Positions 26,879 to 36,809 of a stretch of DNA of 64,000 bases are shown here, one piece after another; the first letter of the stretch is position 1, and the number at the start of each line of letters is the position of its first letter. The DNA lies in the NCBI RefSeq assembly GCF_023716865.1, contig NZ_CP092417.1:4318001-4382000 (forward strand). The letters run 5' to 3'. Source of the DNA: Endozoicomonas sp. SCSIO W0465. Its GTDB lineage: Bacteria > Pseudomonadota > Gammaproteobacteria > Pseudomonadales > Endozoicomonadaceae. A program made the position numbers and the translations under genes. Below the pieces are notes generated by a model. It searched no databases, was not told the origin of the DNA, and was given only the letters and a program-made list of their open reading frames with translations.

Positions 26879-29800
26879 CTAAACCTGGTGCCCCTGCATA
26901 TCATCCACTAATTCACTGAAACCCAGTTCAAAATAATCCAGACCCAGCTCCAACAGCTCCAGCCCCTGTAACCCGTCACCTCCCCGGGCTGCTACCGGCT
27001 CCCCATCCGGGATAATGGCCTGATTAAACTCAAATGTCTGACTACTGACCACTTCTCCGGAAGCATTCATTTCATGGAATATCACCTGAATTTCGTCCAG
27101 TGTCAGCGTTTCCAGAAGCTCGTTATTGATCGAAACAGCGATGTTCTGTGGACTATCGCCACTACTGAAATCCAACGCTCCCTGAGCAACCCCGGCATCG
27201 TTATTAAATACTTCGTAATACAAGGTGTTACTGGTATCGACCATTTCAGCTTCATTGTTTACAACGGCAAGAGTGAGAATTCCTTCAGTCTGGTCATGGG
27301 TTTCACCGGAAATAAGGGCATGCTGACCAGGATCCCTTGGCAGGCCAACAACCGATACCTGACCGGAAACAGCCACCTCGTAGCTGTGCTCACCACTGAC
27401 CATTCCCGGATAATCCAGCGCGCTGCCGACATCGCTTTCATCAAAGCCATTATTTCCCAACACAAGCTGGTAATGGCCAGCCGGTAAGTCATCCAGCGTC
27501 AGTACCTCCATAGCCGGACCGGTTGCCGCCAACTGTCCGCTGAACTGAGCCACTTCTGCACCGACAGAGCCATAGGCATCACTGTGCAGCAGACGGACAC
27601 CGGCAAGCCAGCTGTTGCTATCCGTGGTATTCAACGAAACTGAAAGCGCTCCCCCGGCATGTTCCAGTAACCACTGATCCAGGGAGGTAAAACCATTACT
27701 CTCAACAATCTGCCCTGCAAGATCAGTCCCCAGCATGACACCACCCTCGATTTGCAACGAACTGCTGTCAATCGTCAGACTTCCCTTTCCATTTGCATGG
27801 GTGGTCCAGCCAGAGACATTACCTGTGGTGGCAGTCGGATTAGTCGCCAGAAATTCACCCAACGGCAGTGAAACCTCATTTTGACCAGCGACACTCACCG
27901 TAATCGTGTCCGTTATACTGGCAGACGCTCCTGTCTCAGTTTCAACGGAGGTAGCCGTCACTGTTAATGACATCATTCCATTAAAGTGCAGGGGGGGGGT
28001 AATCGTCAGAGCATCCAAATCAGCAGCGGATAGAGTCCAGCTGCCATCCTGGTTCTGTTGTCCGGCAGACAGCATTGCCCCAAGGGGTAATCCGGAAAAA
28101 GTCAGGGACATGGATTCACTGCCATCGGTATCTACCAGTGCCGAGGTAACCTCCAGTGGAATGGCCGTACCTGCCAGGCCAATTGCATCACTGGTTGACC
28201 CGGTAATGGCCAGATTCAGGTTATCGATTCCCCAGGACTCGTTACTCCTTGCCTCATTCAATGTCGAACCAAAGCCAAGAGAAACCTGCCCCGCATTGGG
28301 GTCAACCGGAATGGTCAGCGTATAATGGTGGGCCTGATCAATCCAGCCACCGGATCCCAGGGCATAAATACCCTCATCATGCACCACCTGGCCAATAACA
28401 TCCCCATGATGGTTTTTCAGGGTTTCGGTACCCGCACCATCACTGGAATGGTTAAAGATATGATAGGAACGCGCATGAAAAAGCTGACCATCGACAAATA
28501 CCCGAAACTCTTCCCCATCCCAGGAATCGATTTCATAGAACGTAAAATTCAATGTTAGTTCATTGACACCCGGTGGTATCTCATAAGTATTCGATATTAG
28601 CTGATTGCCTCCAGAGCCCGTGTAACTACCCAGTATGTTTCCCGTGGCAAACGATCCGGACCCAATCCCAATCTGGGACCAGCCTTCTGAGCCAGTGTTA
28701 AAATTATGGTCGGCAACCATCAGGTCAATGGTCGGATTATCCAGGCCAATCGCATCACTGATTGACCCGGTAATGGCCAGATTCAGGTTGTCGATTCCCC
28801 AGGATTCATTACTCCTTGCCTCATCCAACAACGAGCCAAAGCCAAAGGAGACTTGCCCCGCATAGGGGTCAACCGGAATGGTCAGCGTATAATGGTGGGC
28901 CTGGTCAATCCAGCCACCGGATCCCAGGGCATAAATACCCTCATCATGCACCACTTGGCCAACAACATCCCCATGATGGTTTTTCAGGGTTTCGGAACCC
29001 GCACCGTCACCGGAATGGTTAAAAATATGGTAGGGACGCCCATGAAAAAGCTGACCATCGACAAATACCCGAAACTCTTCACCATCCCAGGAATCGATTT
29101 CATAGAAGGTAAAATTCAATGTCAGCTCATTGACACCCTGTGGTATCGCATAAGTATTCGATATTAGCTGATTGCCGCCAGAGCCCGTGTAATTACCCAG
29201 TATGTTTCCCGTGGCAAACGATCCGGACCCGGTCCACATCTGGGTCCAGCCTTCTGAGCCACTGTTAAAATCATGGTTGGCAACCGTTAGAACATTATGG
29301 ACAGGAGAAATATTGAGATATGGTTGGTCAGCAACGCCGGTCAGAGAAATTGTTGCTTGTGCAGCACTGGTTGTTATTCCATCAAATACATCAAAGGAAA
29401 ATCTGGCTGTACCGCTAAAATGGCTATTCGGAGTAAACGACCAGCTGCCGTTACCATGGTCAACAATTGATCCCTGTTCAGAGCTCAGGTTTTGAACACT
29501 CAACCGATCACCATCCACATCAGACGCATTCGCCAGTAGAGCCGCTTCAGTAATTTCAATCACGGTGTCTTCACTACTGCTTGTTGCCAGCAAGACAGGA
29601 TCGCTGACCAACGGCGCATCGTTAGTGCCTGTTAAGGTAATATTCACCGTCGCGGAAGATTGTGCCCCTTCGTCATCGCTCATTACATAGCGAACTGTGA
29701 CCAGCTGCTCTTCTCCTTCAGCAAGTGCCTCAAAGTCATGGCCAGGTTCAAACTGAATCTGATTATCAACAATGCTGACACTTCCCTGTCCACTGACGGG

Positions 29801-30619
29801 ATCACCATTAGCGTCCACTACTGCAGCGCTTTTGAGGCTAAAGTTGGCGGGATGATCATTGACATCCACATCAATATCATTAGCCAGTGGATCAAAAAGC
29901 AAAGTGTCCCCCTCACTGCCCACCACATCATCGGAAACGGCTACTGGTTGATGGTTTGGGTTCAAAAAAGGTTGTTCCGTGGCAGGGGGTTCAAAAACGC
30001 TGTTACTTTCGGATGCAGCCACTGTCTCATCAGCAACACTGTCACTATTTGGTCCAGAAGCCGTACCCTCTTCCGGAGTTTCTGAGCTTTCTACCTCAAT
30101 AATGTCTTCTTCGCTGCTCTGATCAGATTTAGATGACTCGTCATCTTCCGACTGTTCATCGGTATTCTCTTGATCATCTCCATCATCTTCATCCCCATCA
30201 TCTTCGTCCTTACCCGAACCAGCGCCCGCCCCGGGATCGCCTGCTGCATCCGGAACACCGGGTGAAGCCTGTACTGAAGCTGAGTTCGCTCCCGTTGCAA
30301 TAGCGACACTGCCAGCCGCACCGGCTGCAGAAGCTATACCACCTGGAGCACCCGGGGTAACCACATTGCCTGCACGACTCGCTGACCTGGCAGTAATGGA
30401 ACTCTCCTCTTGGATTTCTTCATCATCACTGTAGGCAGAGAAAGATTCCCACTGTTCTTCTGAAAGCCCTGCGAGAGCATCTTCACGAGCCTTTTCCTCA
30501 GCCTCATAACGCTCACTAATCAGGCTATCAGAAGCCGCCAACACGGTTGCGATCTGCAATGCTGCTTCGACACTTGTGCTGCCAGACGAAGACGAATTTA
30601 CCTGATTAGTCTCACTCAT
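26879..30619 (-). CDS. Large repeat-containing type I-secreted adhesin-like protein
   Basis: This 1,246-aa protein starts at ATG 30619, which follows GGAGG (a TTG at 30625 is less likely). In order it has a Ser/Glu-rich N-terminus, a very acidic low-complexity stretch (about 120-195), VCBS/cadherin-like modules (about 225-440, with VAVSDDVVGSEGDTLLFDPL and LTGTNDAPLV), two nearly identical 189-aa jelly-roll-like modules (about 443-810), an Ig-like module and a C-terminal tail rich in LEL repeats (GLELLELGLDYFELGFSELV). There are no RTX nonapeptides. Placement between an HlyD-type adaptor and an ABC transporter indicates type I secretion. The surface-adhesion role is inferred. Confidence 0.85.
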   Translation of the reverse strand: MSETNQVNSSSSGSTSVEAALQIATVLAASDSLISERYEAEEKAREDALAGLSEEQWESFSAYSDDEEIQEESSITARSASRAGNVVTPGAPGGIASAAGAAGSVAIATGANSASVQASPGVPDAAGDPGAGAGSGKDEDDGDEDDGDDQENTDEQSEDDESSKSDQSSEEDIIEVESSETPEEGTASGPNSDSVADETVAASESNSVFEPPATEQPFLNPNHQPVAVSDDVVGSEGDTLLFDPLANDIDVDVNDHPANFSLKSAAVVDANGDPVSGQGSVSIVDNQIQFEPGHDFEALAEGEEQLVTVRYVMSDDEGAQSSATVNITLTGTNDAPLVSDPVLLATSSSEDTVIEITEAALLANASDVDGDRLSVQNLSSEQGSIVDHGNGSWSFTPNSHFSGTARFSFDVFDGITTSAAQATISLTGVADQPYLNISPVHNVLTVANHDFNSGSEGWTQMWTGSGSFATGNILGNYTGSGGNQLISNTYAIPQGVNELTLNFTFYEIDSWDGEEFRVFVDGQLFHGRPYHIFNHSGDGAGSETLKNHHGDVVGQVVHDEGIYALGSGGWIDQAHHYTLTIPVDPYAGQVSFGFGSLLDEARSNESWGIDNLNLAITGSISDAIGLDNPTIDLMVADHNFNTGSEGWSQIGIGSGSFATGNILGSYTGSGGNQLISNTYEIPPGVNELTLNFTFYEIDSWDGEEFRVFVDGQLFHARSYHIFNHSSDGAGTETLKNHHGDVIGQVVHDEGIYALGSGGWIDQAHHYTLTIPVDPNAGQVSLGFGSTLNEARSNESWGIDNLNLAITGSTSDAIGLAGTAIPLEVTSALVDTDGSESMSLTFSGLPLGAMLSAGQQNQDGSWTLSAADLDALTITPPLHFNGMMSLTVTATSVETETGASASITDTITVSVAGQNEVSLPLGEFLATNPTATTGNVSGWTTHANGKGSLTIDSSSLQIEGGVMLGTDLAGQIVESNGFTSLDQWLLEHAGGALSVSLNTTDSNSWLAGVRLLHSDAYGSVGAEVAQFSGQLAATGPAMEVLTLDDLPAGHYQLVLGNNGFDESDVGSALDYPGMVSGEHSYEVAVSGQVSVVGLPRDPGQHALISGETHDQTEGILTLAVVNNEAEMVDTSNTLYYEVFNNDAGVAQGALDFSSGDSPQNIAVSINNELLETLTLDEIQVIFHEMNASGEVVSSQTFEFNQAIIPDGEPVAARGGDGLQGLELLELGLDYFELGFSELVDDMQGHQV
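28185..29277 (-). repeat. Two tandem 567-bp modules in the adhesin gene
   Basis: Equivalent points (for example GCATCACTG at 28185 and 28752) are 567 bp, or 189 codons, apart. The modules differ at a small number of bases across 500 bp, so the duplication is recent or maintained by conversion. Each encodes a unit starting DFNSGSEGW or NFNTGSEGW and ending ESWGIDNLNLAITGS. Confidence 0.9.
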
Positions 30620-30677
30620 TCTCAACCCTCCATGGATTATGCTGACTGACTCAAGTCAGAGGCAGAGGTGACCTGGT

Positions 30678-31787
30678 TCAGATATGGCCAATCTCATGGA
30701 AGTGTTTAATAACCGGGCTCATCAGGTAACTGATCAGAGAGATTCTGCCACGCTCAATCGTTCCATACAGAGTCATGCCATATTTCAGGGGATAACGATT
30801 ATTCCTGTACTCAAGAAACCCTTTTTCCGGCACAACTTCGACCCGATAAAACAGCTCACCGCCAGACTCTTCCAGCCTGTCCACACTGATGCGTCTGATC
30901 GATCCATCGAGATAGCCGAAAATTGTGTGGTCGTAAGCATCAAGACGCAGCCGTACATCCGTATTGGCTTTGATCATGCCAATATCACTGGCCGAAACAT
31001 TGAGCGTGATTTTGTAGGGTTGCGGGGTTCGCTCAATAATCTCGGCAAAGGTATCACCCTGACTGATAAACTTGCCCACCTGAGAAAAATGAACATGACG
31101 GACCACACCGGCCACGGGAGCACGAACATAGGAACGCTCAATGTAATGTTTGTAGAGACGGATACTGTTGCTGACCTCCCGCAGTTGCTCTTCGTATCGC
31201 TCAATTTCAAAAACAATGCGCTCTTCGAATTCTTTTTTGACTTTCAAAAGATCCTTTCGGGAACGGAGCACTTTCTGGGTTGAGTCCATGGACTGCATGG
31301 TTCCCGCAGCCTTCTTTTCGACCAGGACATTGATCGCCTGTTTCTTCTGTCGGTCGATAGCAACCAGCTTCTGCAGGTTTCTCACACTGTCTTGATAGTT
31401 ATTACTGAGTAGCGTAAATCGCTCAACCTGCTTCTCCAGCGCCTGACCATCAACAAACTTTTGAAGCTGTTGCTCTTCAAGCAGCGCCTGGAGAATTTCC
31501 AGCTTTTGTTCCAGTCGTGCCCGTTTTTCAGTGACAATATCCAGGTTAATCTTCTGTTCTTCGTTATTCAGCTCAACCAGAATATCACCCTCTTCGACAA
31601 AATCACCCTCAGCCACAAATATGTGCTGAATGACGCCATCATCGGAAAAGTCGGCAAAGGCAGGGGATGAAAAAGAAGAAACTTTTCCATCTGCTCTGGT
31701 GAAAACTTCCACTTCAACAAATGTGCTAATCAGTAATAACGTTGAAAAGAGGAAAGCACTGAGTATCAATCCATTTTTTGCATCCAT
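30678..31787 (-). CDS. HlyD-family membrane fusion protein of the type I secretion system
   Basis: This 369-aa protein has one N-terminal membrane segment (LILSAFLFSTLLLISTFVEV), a first lipoyl half (DGVIQHIFVAEGDFVEEGDILVEL), a long coiled-coil hairpin (about 75-205), a second lipoyl half (SYVRAPVAGVVRHVHFSQVG) and a beta-barrel C-terminal domain. This is the adaptor that bridges the ABC transporter and a TolC-like channel. ATG at 31787 follows AGGAAG. It is the first gene of the cluster, 58 bp upstream of the adhesin. Confidence 0.9.
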   Translation of the reverse strand: MDAKNGLILSAFLFSTLLLISTFVEVEVFTRADGKVSSFSSPAFADFSDDGVIQHIFVAEGDFVEEGDILVELNNEEQKINLDIVTEKRARLEQKLEILQALLEEQQLQKFVDGQALEKQVERFTLLSNNYQDSVRNLQKLVAIDRQKKQAINVLVEKKAAGTMQSMDSTQKVLRSRKDLLKVKKEFEERIVFEIERYEEQLREVSNSIRLYKHYIERSYVRAPVAGVVRHVHFSQVGKFISQGDTFAEIIERTPQPYKITLNVSASDIGMIKANTDVRLRLDAYDHTIFGYLDGSIRRISVDRLEESGGELFYRVEVVPEKGFLEYRNNRYPLKYGMTLYGTIERGRISLISYLMSPVIKHFHEIGHI

Positions 31788-32332
31788 ACGAATTCACTTC
31801 CTGGTAAAAAGTTAAAACTAATCAATACCTCCTGACTTTTCCTTCGCTTGGAACAAGACAAAAGTCTCGACTAATAATACTTTTAGAAATAAAAAAATAT
31901 TTTTAGCTATCTTAACGCAATTGGAAGATATAAATTAACTATTCACCAACAAGTTAAGAATTTCACTATTAATGCCTTTATTATAGTTACTCATTCTATT
32001 GCCACCTTACTTAGCCTGACGCCTGCAGCCGGGATTCGTTAACCACTTACACGCCGCTCATTGGCCACCATTAAATTCAAGACGAAAGATATATCTAGTT
32101 GAACTAAAACAAGATAAATCACTAAAATTACTCAGAATTAAGGTCTATCAGCCTTAAAGGATGAATAAAAATAAGGATACTTTTAATAAATCCTATATTC
32201 AGGATATCTGATACTCAGAAATCCATCAGCTAAAGTGCTTTATCAACTTCCCCATGTGTGTCAAGCTATCCTGCCATCACACAATTCACTGAACACTGAT
32301 TGGTCCTGAGCAATTAAAGAAGAGTCCGGAAA
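31788..32332. other. AT-rich divergent intergenic region
   Basis: This 545-bp region lies between the divergent secretion cluster and the isochorismatase gene. It is unusually AT-rich, with runs such as AAATAAAAAAATATTTTTAG near 31890-31910. It must hold both promoters, but I cannot pick definite elements. I see no gene or terminator. Confidence 0.5.
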
Positions 32333-33004
32333 ATGAACAAAATACTGTCCCGTGATTTGCCTCCGGCTTCAGGACATAGTGCATTGTTAATTATCGATAT
32401 TCAAAACTTCAGCTGTACTCCAGAGGGTGGAAACTTTAAGGGTAAGAGTTCAAATGACATGGAATCCTATGAATACTACTTCCAGCAACTGTCCTCTACA
32501 GTACTGCCCAATATCCAGCGTCTGCAAAAGGCCTGTCGACAGGCACGGATTGAAGTTCTCTTTACGGTTATTGAAAGTCTTACTTTAGATGGGAGAGACA
32601 GAGGACTTGATTACAAGATTACCGGTTTTAACGTACCAAGAGGCTCAAAAGATGCACAGGTCATAGAGATTGTCAAACCCGTAAGCGATGAAATAGTGAT
32701 CCCGAAAACATCATCCAGCGTCTTTATCTCAACTAACATCGACTACCTTTTACGAAACATGGAATGTCGGCATTTGATCATTGCCGGTGTCTTGACGGAT
32801 CAATGTGTAGAAAGTGCTGTGCGTGATGCCTGCGACTTAAACTATCTGGTTACCCTGGTTTCCGATGCCTGTACAACATTTACCGAAACGAGACACCATT
32901 ATTCCTTGAAAGCGGTCAATGGCTACTGCCGCCAACGCACCACCGTTGAGATAATTCATGAAATCAGTGAACACAATGAACCGGATGAACATGGTCGGTG
33001 CTGA
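32333..33004 (+). CDS. Isochorismatase-family cysteine hydrolase
   Basis: This 223-aa protein shows the catalytic triad of the family: Asp in LLIIDIQNF, Lys in EIVIPKTSSSVF, and the nucleophile Cys in GVLTDQCVESAVRDA, with the usual cis-peptide region just before it. Members cleave amide or ether bonds (nicotinamide, ureidoacrylate, biuret, isochorismate); the substrate cannot be told here. It stands alone and is followed 15 bp later by an IS66-bounded block that probably replaced its original downstream neighbour. Confidence 0.85.
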   Translation: MNKILSRDLPPASGHSALLIIDIQNFSCTPEGGNFKGKSSNDMESYEYYFQQLSSTVLPNIQRLQKACRQARIEVLFTVIESLTLDGRDRGLDYKITGFNVPRGSKDAQVIEIVKPVSDEIVIPKTSSSVFISTNIDYLLRNMECRHLIIAGVLTDQCVESAVRDACDLNYLVTLVSDACTTFTETRHHYSLKAVNGYCRQRTTVEIIHEISEHNEPDEHGRC

Positions 33005-33019
33005 ATCAATAAAGATAGC

Positions 33020-34627
33020 GTAACTATTCAGCACTGAGCAAAGGCATATTACAGTAATTCCGAACAGCTCTATGAAGTGATTGATATATGTCCATTCCCT
33101 GTTTTCTGGCAGACGACAAATAGCTGCGAATCCGTGCAAACATAGAACCACCGTCTGCACTCCTGAAGCAGCCTGAGATTTTCTGCTTTAACTTGGCCAT
33201 TCGAACATCCCGCTCACTGCCATTGTTCTCGAAGGGAATGGTAAAATCTGACATGAAGCGCAGTGTCTCAGCCTTGAACTCAGTGAGTCGTTTGAAGAGA
33301 TTGTAAGCTTTAGTATTCTTGACTTTCTTGCGCTTAAGCTCCTCTCGTTGCTTCTCCATATAGACGACTTCTTTCATTAGAGCCCGCTGAAGCAACCGGT
33401 CATAAATCTTCTCGATTCGTTCACAGACAACACTTGGCATCTGTAGCATACCTATGGTCTTAAAGCCCTTGCAGTAATGCCAGGAAAGCCTCAGTAGCTT
33501 CATCAATCGCAACGCCAGTTGATTGCTGTCCCTATCAACAACACCCAAAAGCTCCCTCAGGTGATGGGCATTGCAAAGTACGTGAGTTGCCGCATATGCA
33601 AAATAGGATTTCCAATGATCATGAACCAGAACGCCTGCAAATGTTAGCAGTATGCCCATCGTGTCCATGGCCTCACGACCTCGCTTTTCAGACAAGTAGT
33701 AGAGCGTCCATTGTTCATCCCGCATAACGTGTAGCCAGTGCAAAGAGCCCTCGGCCCGCATACCCGTTTCATCGGCTCCGGCAACAGACGATTCCCGCAA
33801 GGCGTCACGAATAACCTCTTCAGTAGAAGCCAGATTTTCATAGGTTCTGGCCACAAAATTGGCGACAGTGCCTGCACTTACACTCATTTTATAGAGAGTA
33901 TTAAAATACTCTGACACGCGCTTAAAAGGCAGGAAATGGTATTGGTTAAGATAGACGGCCATAGCCTGTGTGGCTGAGCCATATTGTGCGGCAGCGGTAA
34001 CACCTTCCGGGAATTCAGCCTGATTCCGACAACCACAAGTGCAGATTTTTACTTCAGCTCTATGGGCCGTTACTTCAAATTCACCCGGTCTCCCTGGTTC
34101 AAACACCTGTCGTTCAATATATTTGACCGGCTCACTATCAAGAAGAGACGCCTGACATTTATTGCATTCTTTAACCGGAAGGTACTCAATATAGTCAGGG
34201 ATATCGACCTGTTTAAGACAAGTGCCCTGATGCCCTTTCTTTCCACCGGCTTTATTACCAGAAGACTGTCTCAGACTTTTAGGATTGGGTTTTTCATCCG
34301 ATGGATCGGTACCTTTATCTGCGGAAAGGTCGTCAGAATGATCTGGAGAATTACTGTTTTTACAAGGTTTTTGATAACCATCAGACGATGGCGGCTTGCT
34401 GCTGTTTTGACTGTTCTTGCCAACCTTTTCTTCCAATTCTCGACATCGCTCTTCCAGACAGGCAACTCTCATCCGCAGCTCTGCATTCTCTTTCAAGAGA
34501 ATCTCAGCCGACATAGTTGCGGGTAGTTCTGGAATCATGCTGGCGAATATTGTGGAAAAATGGTGCTTAAGAGGATGGTATAAAAATCAGAAAATTCCAG
34601 ATTTATGTGGGGGTGCTGAACAGTTAC
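33020..34627 (-). mobile_element. IS66 copy D, 1,608 bp
   Basis: This is a complete copy with both tips GTAACTATTCAGCAC and GTAACTGTTCAGCAC. The outer flank AAGATAGC is not repeated at its inner side, so it lost or never had its own duplication pair. It differs from the other copies by a codon change in the catalytic region (IPFENNGSE instead of IPFDNNGSE). Confidence 0.93.
33024..34538 (-). CDS. IS66-family transposase (copy D)
   Basis: This intact 504-aa transposase is the same as that of copies C and E except for Asp to Glu five residues before the catalytic Glu of NNGSERDV. The DDE residues themselves are kept. Confidence 0.92.
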   Translation of the reverse strand: MIPELPATMSAEILLKENAELRMRVACLEERCRELEEKVGKNSQNSSKPPSSDGYQKPCKNSNSPDHSDDLSADKGTDPSDEKPNPKSLRQSSGNKAGGKKGHQGTCLKQVDIPDYIEYLPVKECNKCQASLLDSEPVKYIERQVFEPGRPGEFEVTAHRAEVKICTCGCRNQAEFPEGVTAAAQYGSATQAMAVYLNQYHFLPFKRVSEYFNTLYKMSVSAGTVANFVARTYENLASTEEVIRDALRESSVAGADETGMRAEGSLHWLHVMRDEQWTLYYLSEKRGREAMDTMGILLTFAGVLVHDHWKSYFAYAATHVLCNAHHLRELLGVVDRDSNQLALRLMKLLRLSWHYCKGFKTIGMLQMPSVVCERIEKIYDRLLQRALMKEVVYMEKQREELKRKKVKNTKAYNLFKRLTEFKAETLRFMSDFTIPFENNGSERDVRMAKLKQKISGCFRSADGGSMFARIRSYLSSARKQGMDIYQSLHRAVRNYCNMPLLSAE

Positions 34628-35285
34628 GATGGCAAAAGAGTTTACTGATCTGGGAGGGGAGATTCAGCTGAATACCACCGTAACCGGGTTGGCCGAAACC
34701 AGCCAGACGATCACTGCCGAATGTTGCCATAATGGTGAGCGGGTCTGTTATGAGAGTAAATACCTGATTACCTGCTCCGGTCTTCTGGCTGATCGCATGA
34801 CAAAAATGCTTGATATACCCACAGACTTCCAAATTATCCCATATCGTGGTGAATATTATCGTTTGTCGAAGCGGCACAACGAGGTCATCAATCACCTTAT
34901 TTATCCGATACCGGATCCGGATTTACCTTTTCTGGGGGTTCATCTGACCCGAATGATTGATGGCTCGGTCACAGTAGGCCCTAATGCGGTTCAGGGCTGG
35001 AAGCGGGAGGGCTATGGCCGTTTTAATGTTGACCTGAAAGACGTCAGGGACATGGTGACTTTCCCTGGTTTCTGGAAAGTTACTCTGAAACACCTGGGCA
35101 CCGGGCTGAAAGAAACCTGGGAATCCTGGCGGAAGTCCGGTTACTTGAAACGGGTTAATAAGTACTGCGACAAAATCACAATTGATGATCTTGAACCTTA
35201 TCCTGCAGGTATTCGTGCCCAGGCTGTTCTTAAGGATGGCTCACTGGTCCATGACTTTTGCCGGATAATATATATCGGCAGTTGA
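34628..35285 (+). pseudogene. lhgO: Internal fragment of an L-2-hydroxyglutarate oxidase (LhgO)
   Basis: The frame is open from the IS66 edge and reads EFTDLGGEIQLNTTVTGL, LITCSGLLADRMTKM, IIPYRGEYYRLS and FLGVHLTRMIDGSVTVGPNA, characteristic of the FAD-dependent LhgO family (about 400-420 aa). The N-terminal FAD-binding half is cut off by IS66. At the other end the family's last 25-30 residues are replaced after DGSLVHDF by an unrelated tail and stop. It cannot be functional. Together with gabD downstream it is a remnant of a glutarate/2-hydroxyglutarate (csiD-lhgO-gabDT type) cluster. Confidence 0.85.
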
Positions 35286-35350
35286 TCACTTTGATAGCAT
35301 CCAGATCAAAGAATGAGAATAAACCGATTCAAAAAAAATGAGGCAGGCTG

Positions 35351-36802
35351 ATGAACCCATTTCTCTTTGAGAGTAACGAGGCATTGATTAACGGTCAGTG
35401 GGTTAGTGCACAAAGTGGCCGCACCTATTGGGTAACCAATCCCGCTACCGGACAACAGATTGCAGAAGTACCGGATATGGGGGCAGCAGATGCTGAACAG
35501 GCTGTTGAAGCGGCCAGTGAGGCCTTTAATTCATGGAAAAGAACCACAGCCAAAGAGCGGGCAGGGCTTTTGAATAAATGGTTCCAGCTCATGACTTCGT
35601 ATGCGGAGGATCTTGCTCAACTGTTAACCCTTGAGCAGGGAAAGCCCTATAAGGAGGCATACGGTGAAGTATTGTATGGCGCATCCTTTATCGAATGGTT
35701 CGCCGAAGAAGGCAAGAGAACCTATGGTGATATCATCCCCTCTACGATGGCAACTGCCCGCTATTTAACGATGAAGCAACCGGTGGGGGTGGTCAGTGCC
35801 ATAACACCATGGAATTTTCCCATTGCCATGATTGCCCGAAAAGCAGCACCGGCACTGGCAGCTGGCTGTACTATTGTTATCAAGCCGGCTGAAGACACCC
35901 CATTATGTGCGTTTGCGATGGCCAGGCTTGCGCAGCAGGCCGGGATTCCTGCGGGTGTGATTAATGTAATTACGTCGTCGTCCGCTGCAGAGACTGGTCC
36001 GGTGCTAACCACGCACCCTTTGGTTCGAAAGGTTTCCTTTACGGGGTCAACGCCGGTTGGTAAGCATCTTATACGTCAGAGTGCCGATACGGTAAAAAAA
36101 GTTTCCATGGAGTTGGGCGGAAATGCACCATTTATCGTCTTTGACGACGCAGACATCGACAAGGCAGTGCAAGGGGCGTTGATCTCAAAATACAGGAATG
36201 CTGGCCAGACCTGTGTATGTACAAACCGCCTTTACGTACAGGATGGTGTCTACGATGAGTTCCTGGAGAAGTATACTGCAGCTGTTGCGGCACTTAAGGT
36301 GGGTAATGGCCTTGATAAAGAGACAGACATAGGCCCTATGATAAATAGCCGCGCAATAGAAAAAATTGCGTACGTCGTTAACCTGGCAAAAGAACAGGGG
36401 GCTACCGTGCATATGGGCGGGTCCCGATCCGATGTCGGAGACCTGTATTTTGAACCCACCATATTGACAAGTGTTGATGAAAGCATGGATGTGGCTCACC
36501 AGGAACTGTTCGGACCGGTTACTACGGTGTTCCGGTTCAAGTCAGAAGCGGACGTCATCCATCGGGCAAATAATACGCCGTTTGGGTTGGCTGCCTATTT
36601 TTATTCCCGTGACCTGTCACGAGTCTGGCGGGTCAGCGAAGCATTGGAGTATGGCATGGTCGCTGTTAATGAAGGTATCCTTTCCACCGAGGTAGCACCA
36701 TTTGGCGGCATCAAAGAGTCCGGCATCGGGCGGGAAGGCTCAAAATATGGCATCGAAGACTATCTTGAAATCAAATACGTTTGTCTTGGTGTAGGAGCAT
36801 AA
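35351..36802 (+). CDS. gabD: Succinate-semialdehyde dehydrogenase
   Basis: This 483-aa NAD(P)-dependent aldehyde dehydrogenase has full family length. The cofactor region is PWNFPIAMIARKAAPALAAG, the general base Glu is in MELGGNAPF, and the nucleophile Cys is in NAGQTCVCTNR. The overall pattern matches GabD, which oxidises succinate semialdehyde to succinate in GABA and related catabolism. Start ATG at 35351 follows AATGAGGCAGGCTG. It lies inside the IS66 composite block, 65 bp after the lhgO fragment. It appears intact, and its expression could depend on IS66-derived or local promoters. Confidence 0.9.
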   Translation: MNPFLFESNEALINGQWVSAQSGRTYWVTNPATGQQIAEVPDMGAADAEQAVEAASEAFNSWKRTTAKERAGLLNKWFQLMTSYAEDLAQLLTLEQGKPYKEAYGEVLYGASFIEWFAEEGKRTYGDIIPSTMATARYLTMKQPVGVVSAITPWNFPIAMIARKAAPALAAGCTIVIKPAEDTPLCAFAMARLAQQAGIPAGVINVITSSSAAETGPVLTTHPLVRKVSFTGSTPVGKHLIRQSADTVKKVSMELGGNAPFIVFDDADIDKAVQGALISKYRNAGQTCVCTNRLYVQDGVYDEFLEKYTAAVAALKVGNGLDKETDIGPMINSRAIEKIAYVVNLAKEQGATVHMGGSRSDVGDLYFEPTILTSVDESMDVAHQELFGPVTTVFRFKSEADVIHRANNTPFGLAAYFYSRDLSRVWRVSEALEYGMVAVNEGILSTEVAPFGGIKESGIGREGSKYGIEDYLEIKYVCLGVGA

Positions 36803-36809
36803 TCGGATT

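Noticed and set aside
28185..29277. Direct repeats considered as a CRISPR-like or mobile array
   Set aside because: The units are 567 bp, in frame and encode a protein module, so they are part of the adhesin gene.
27000..30600. RTX calcium-binding nonapeptides in the type I substrate
   Set aside because: No GGxGxDxUx series was found; only isolated GGDG stretches occur.
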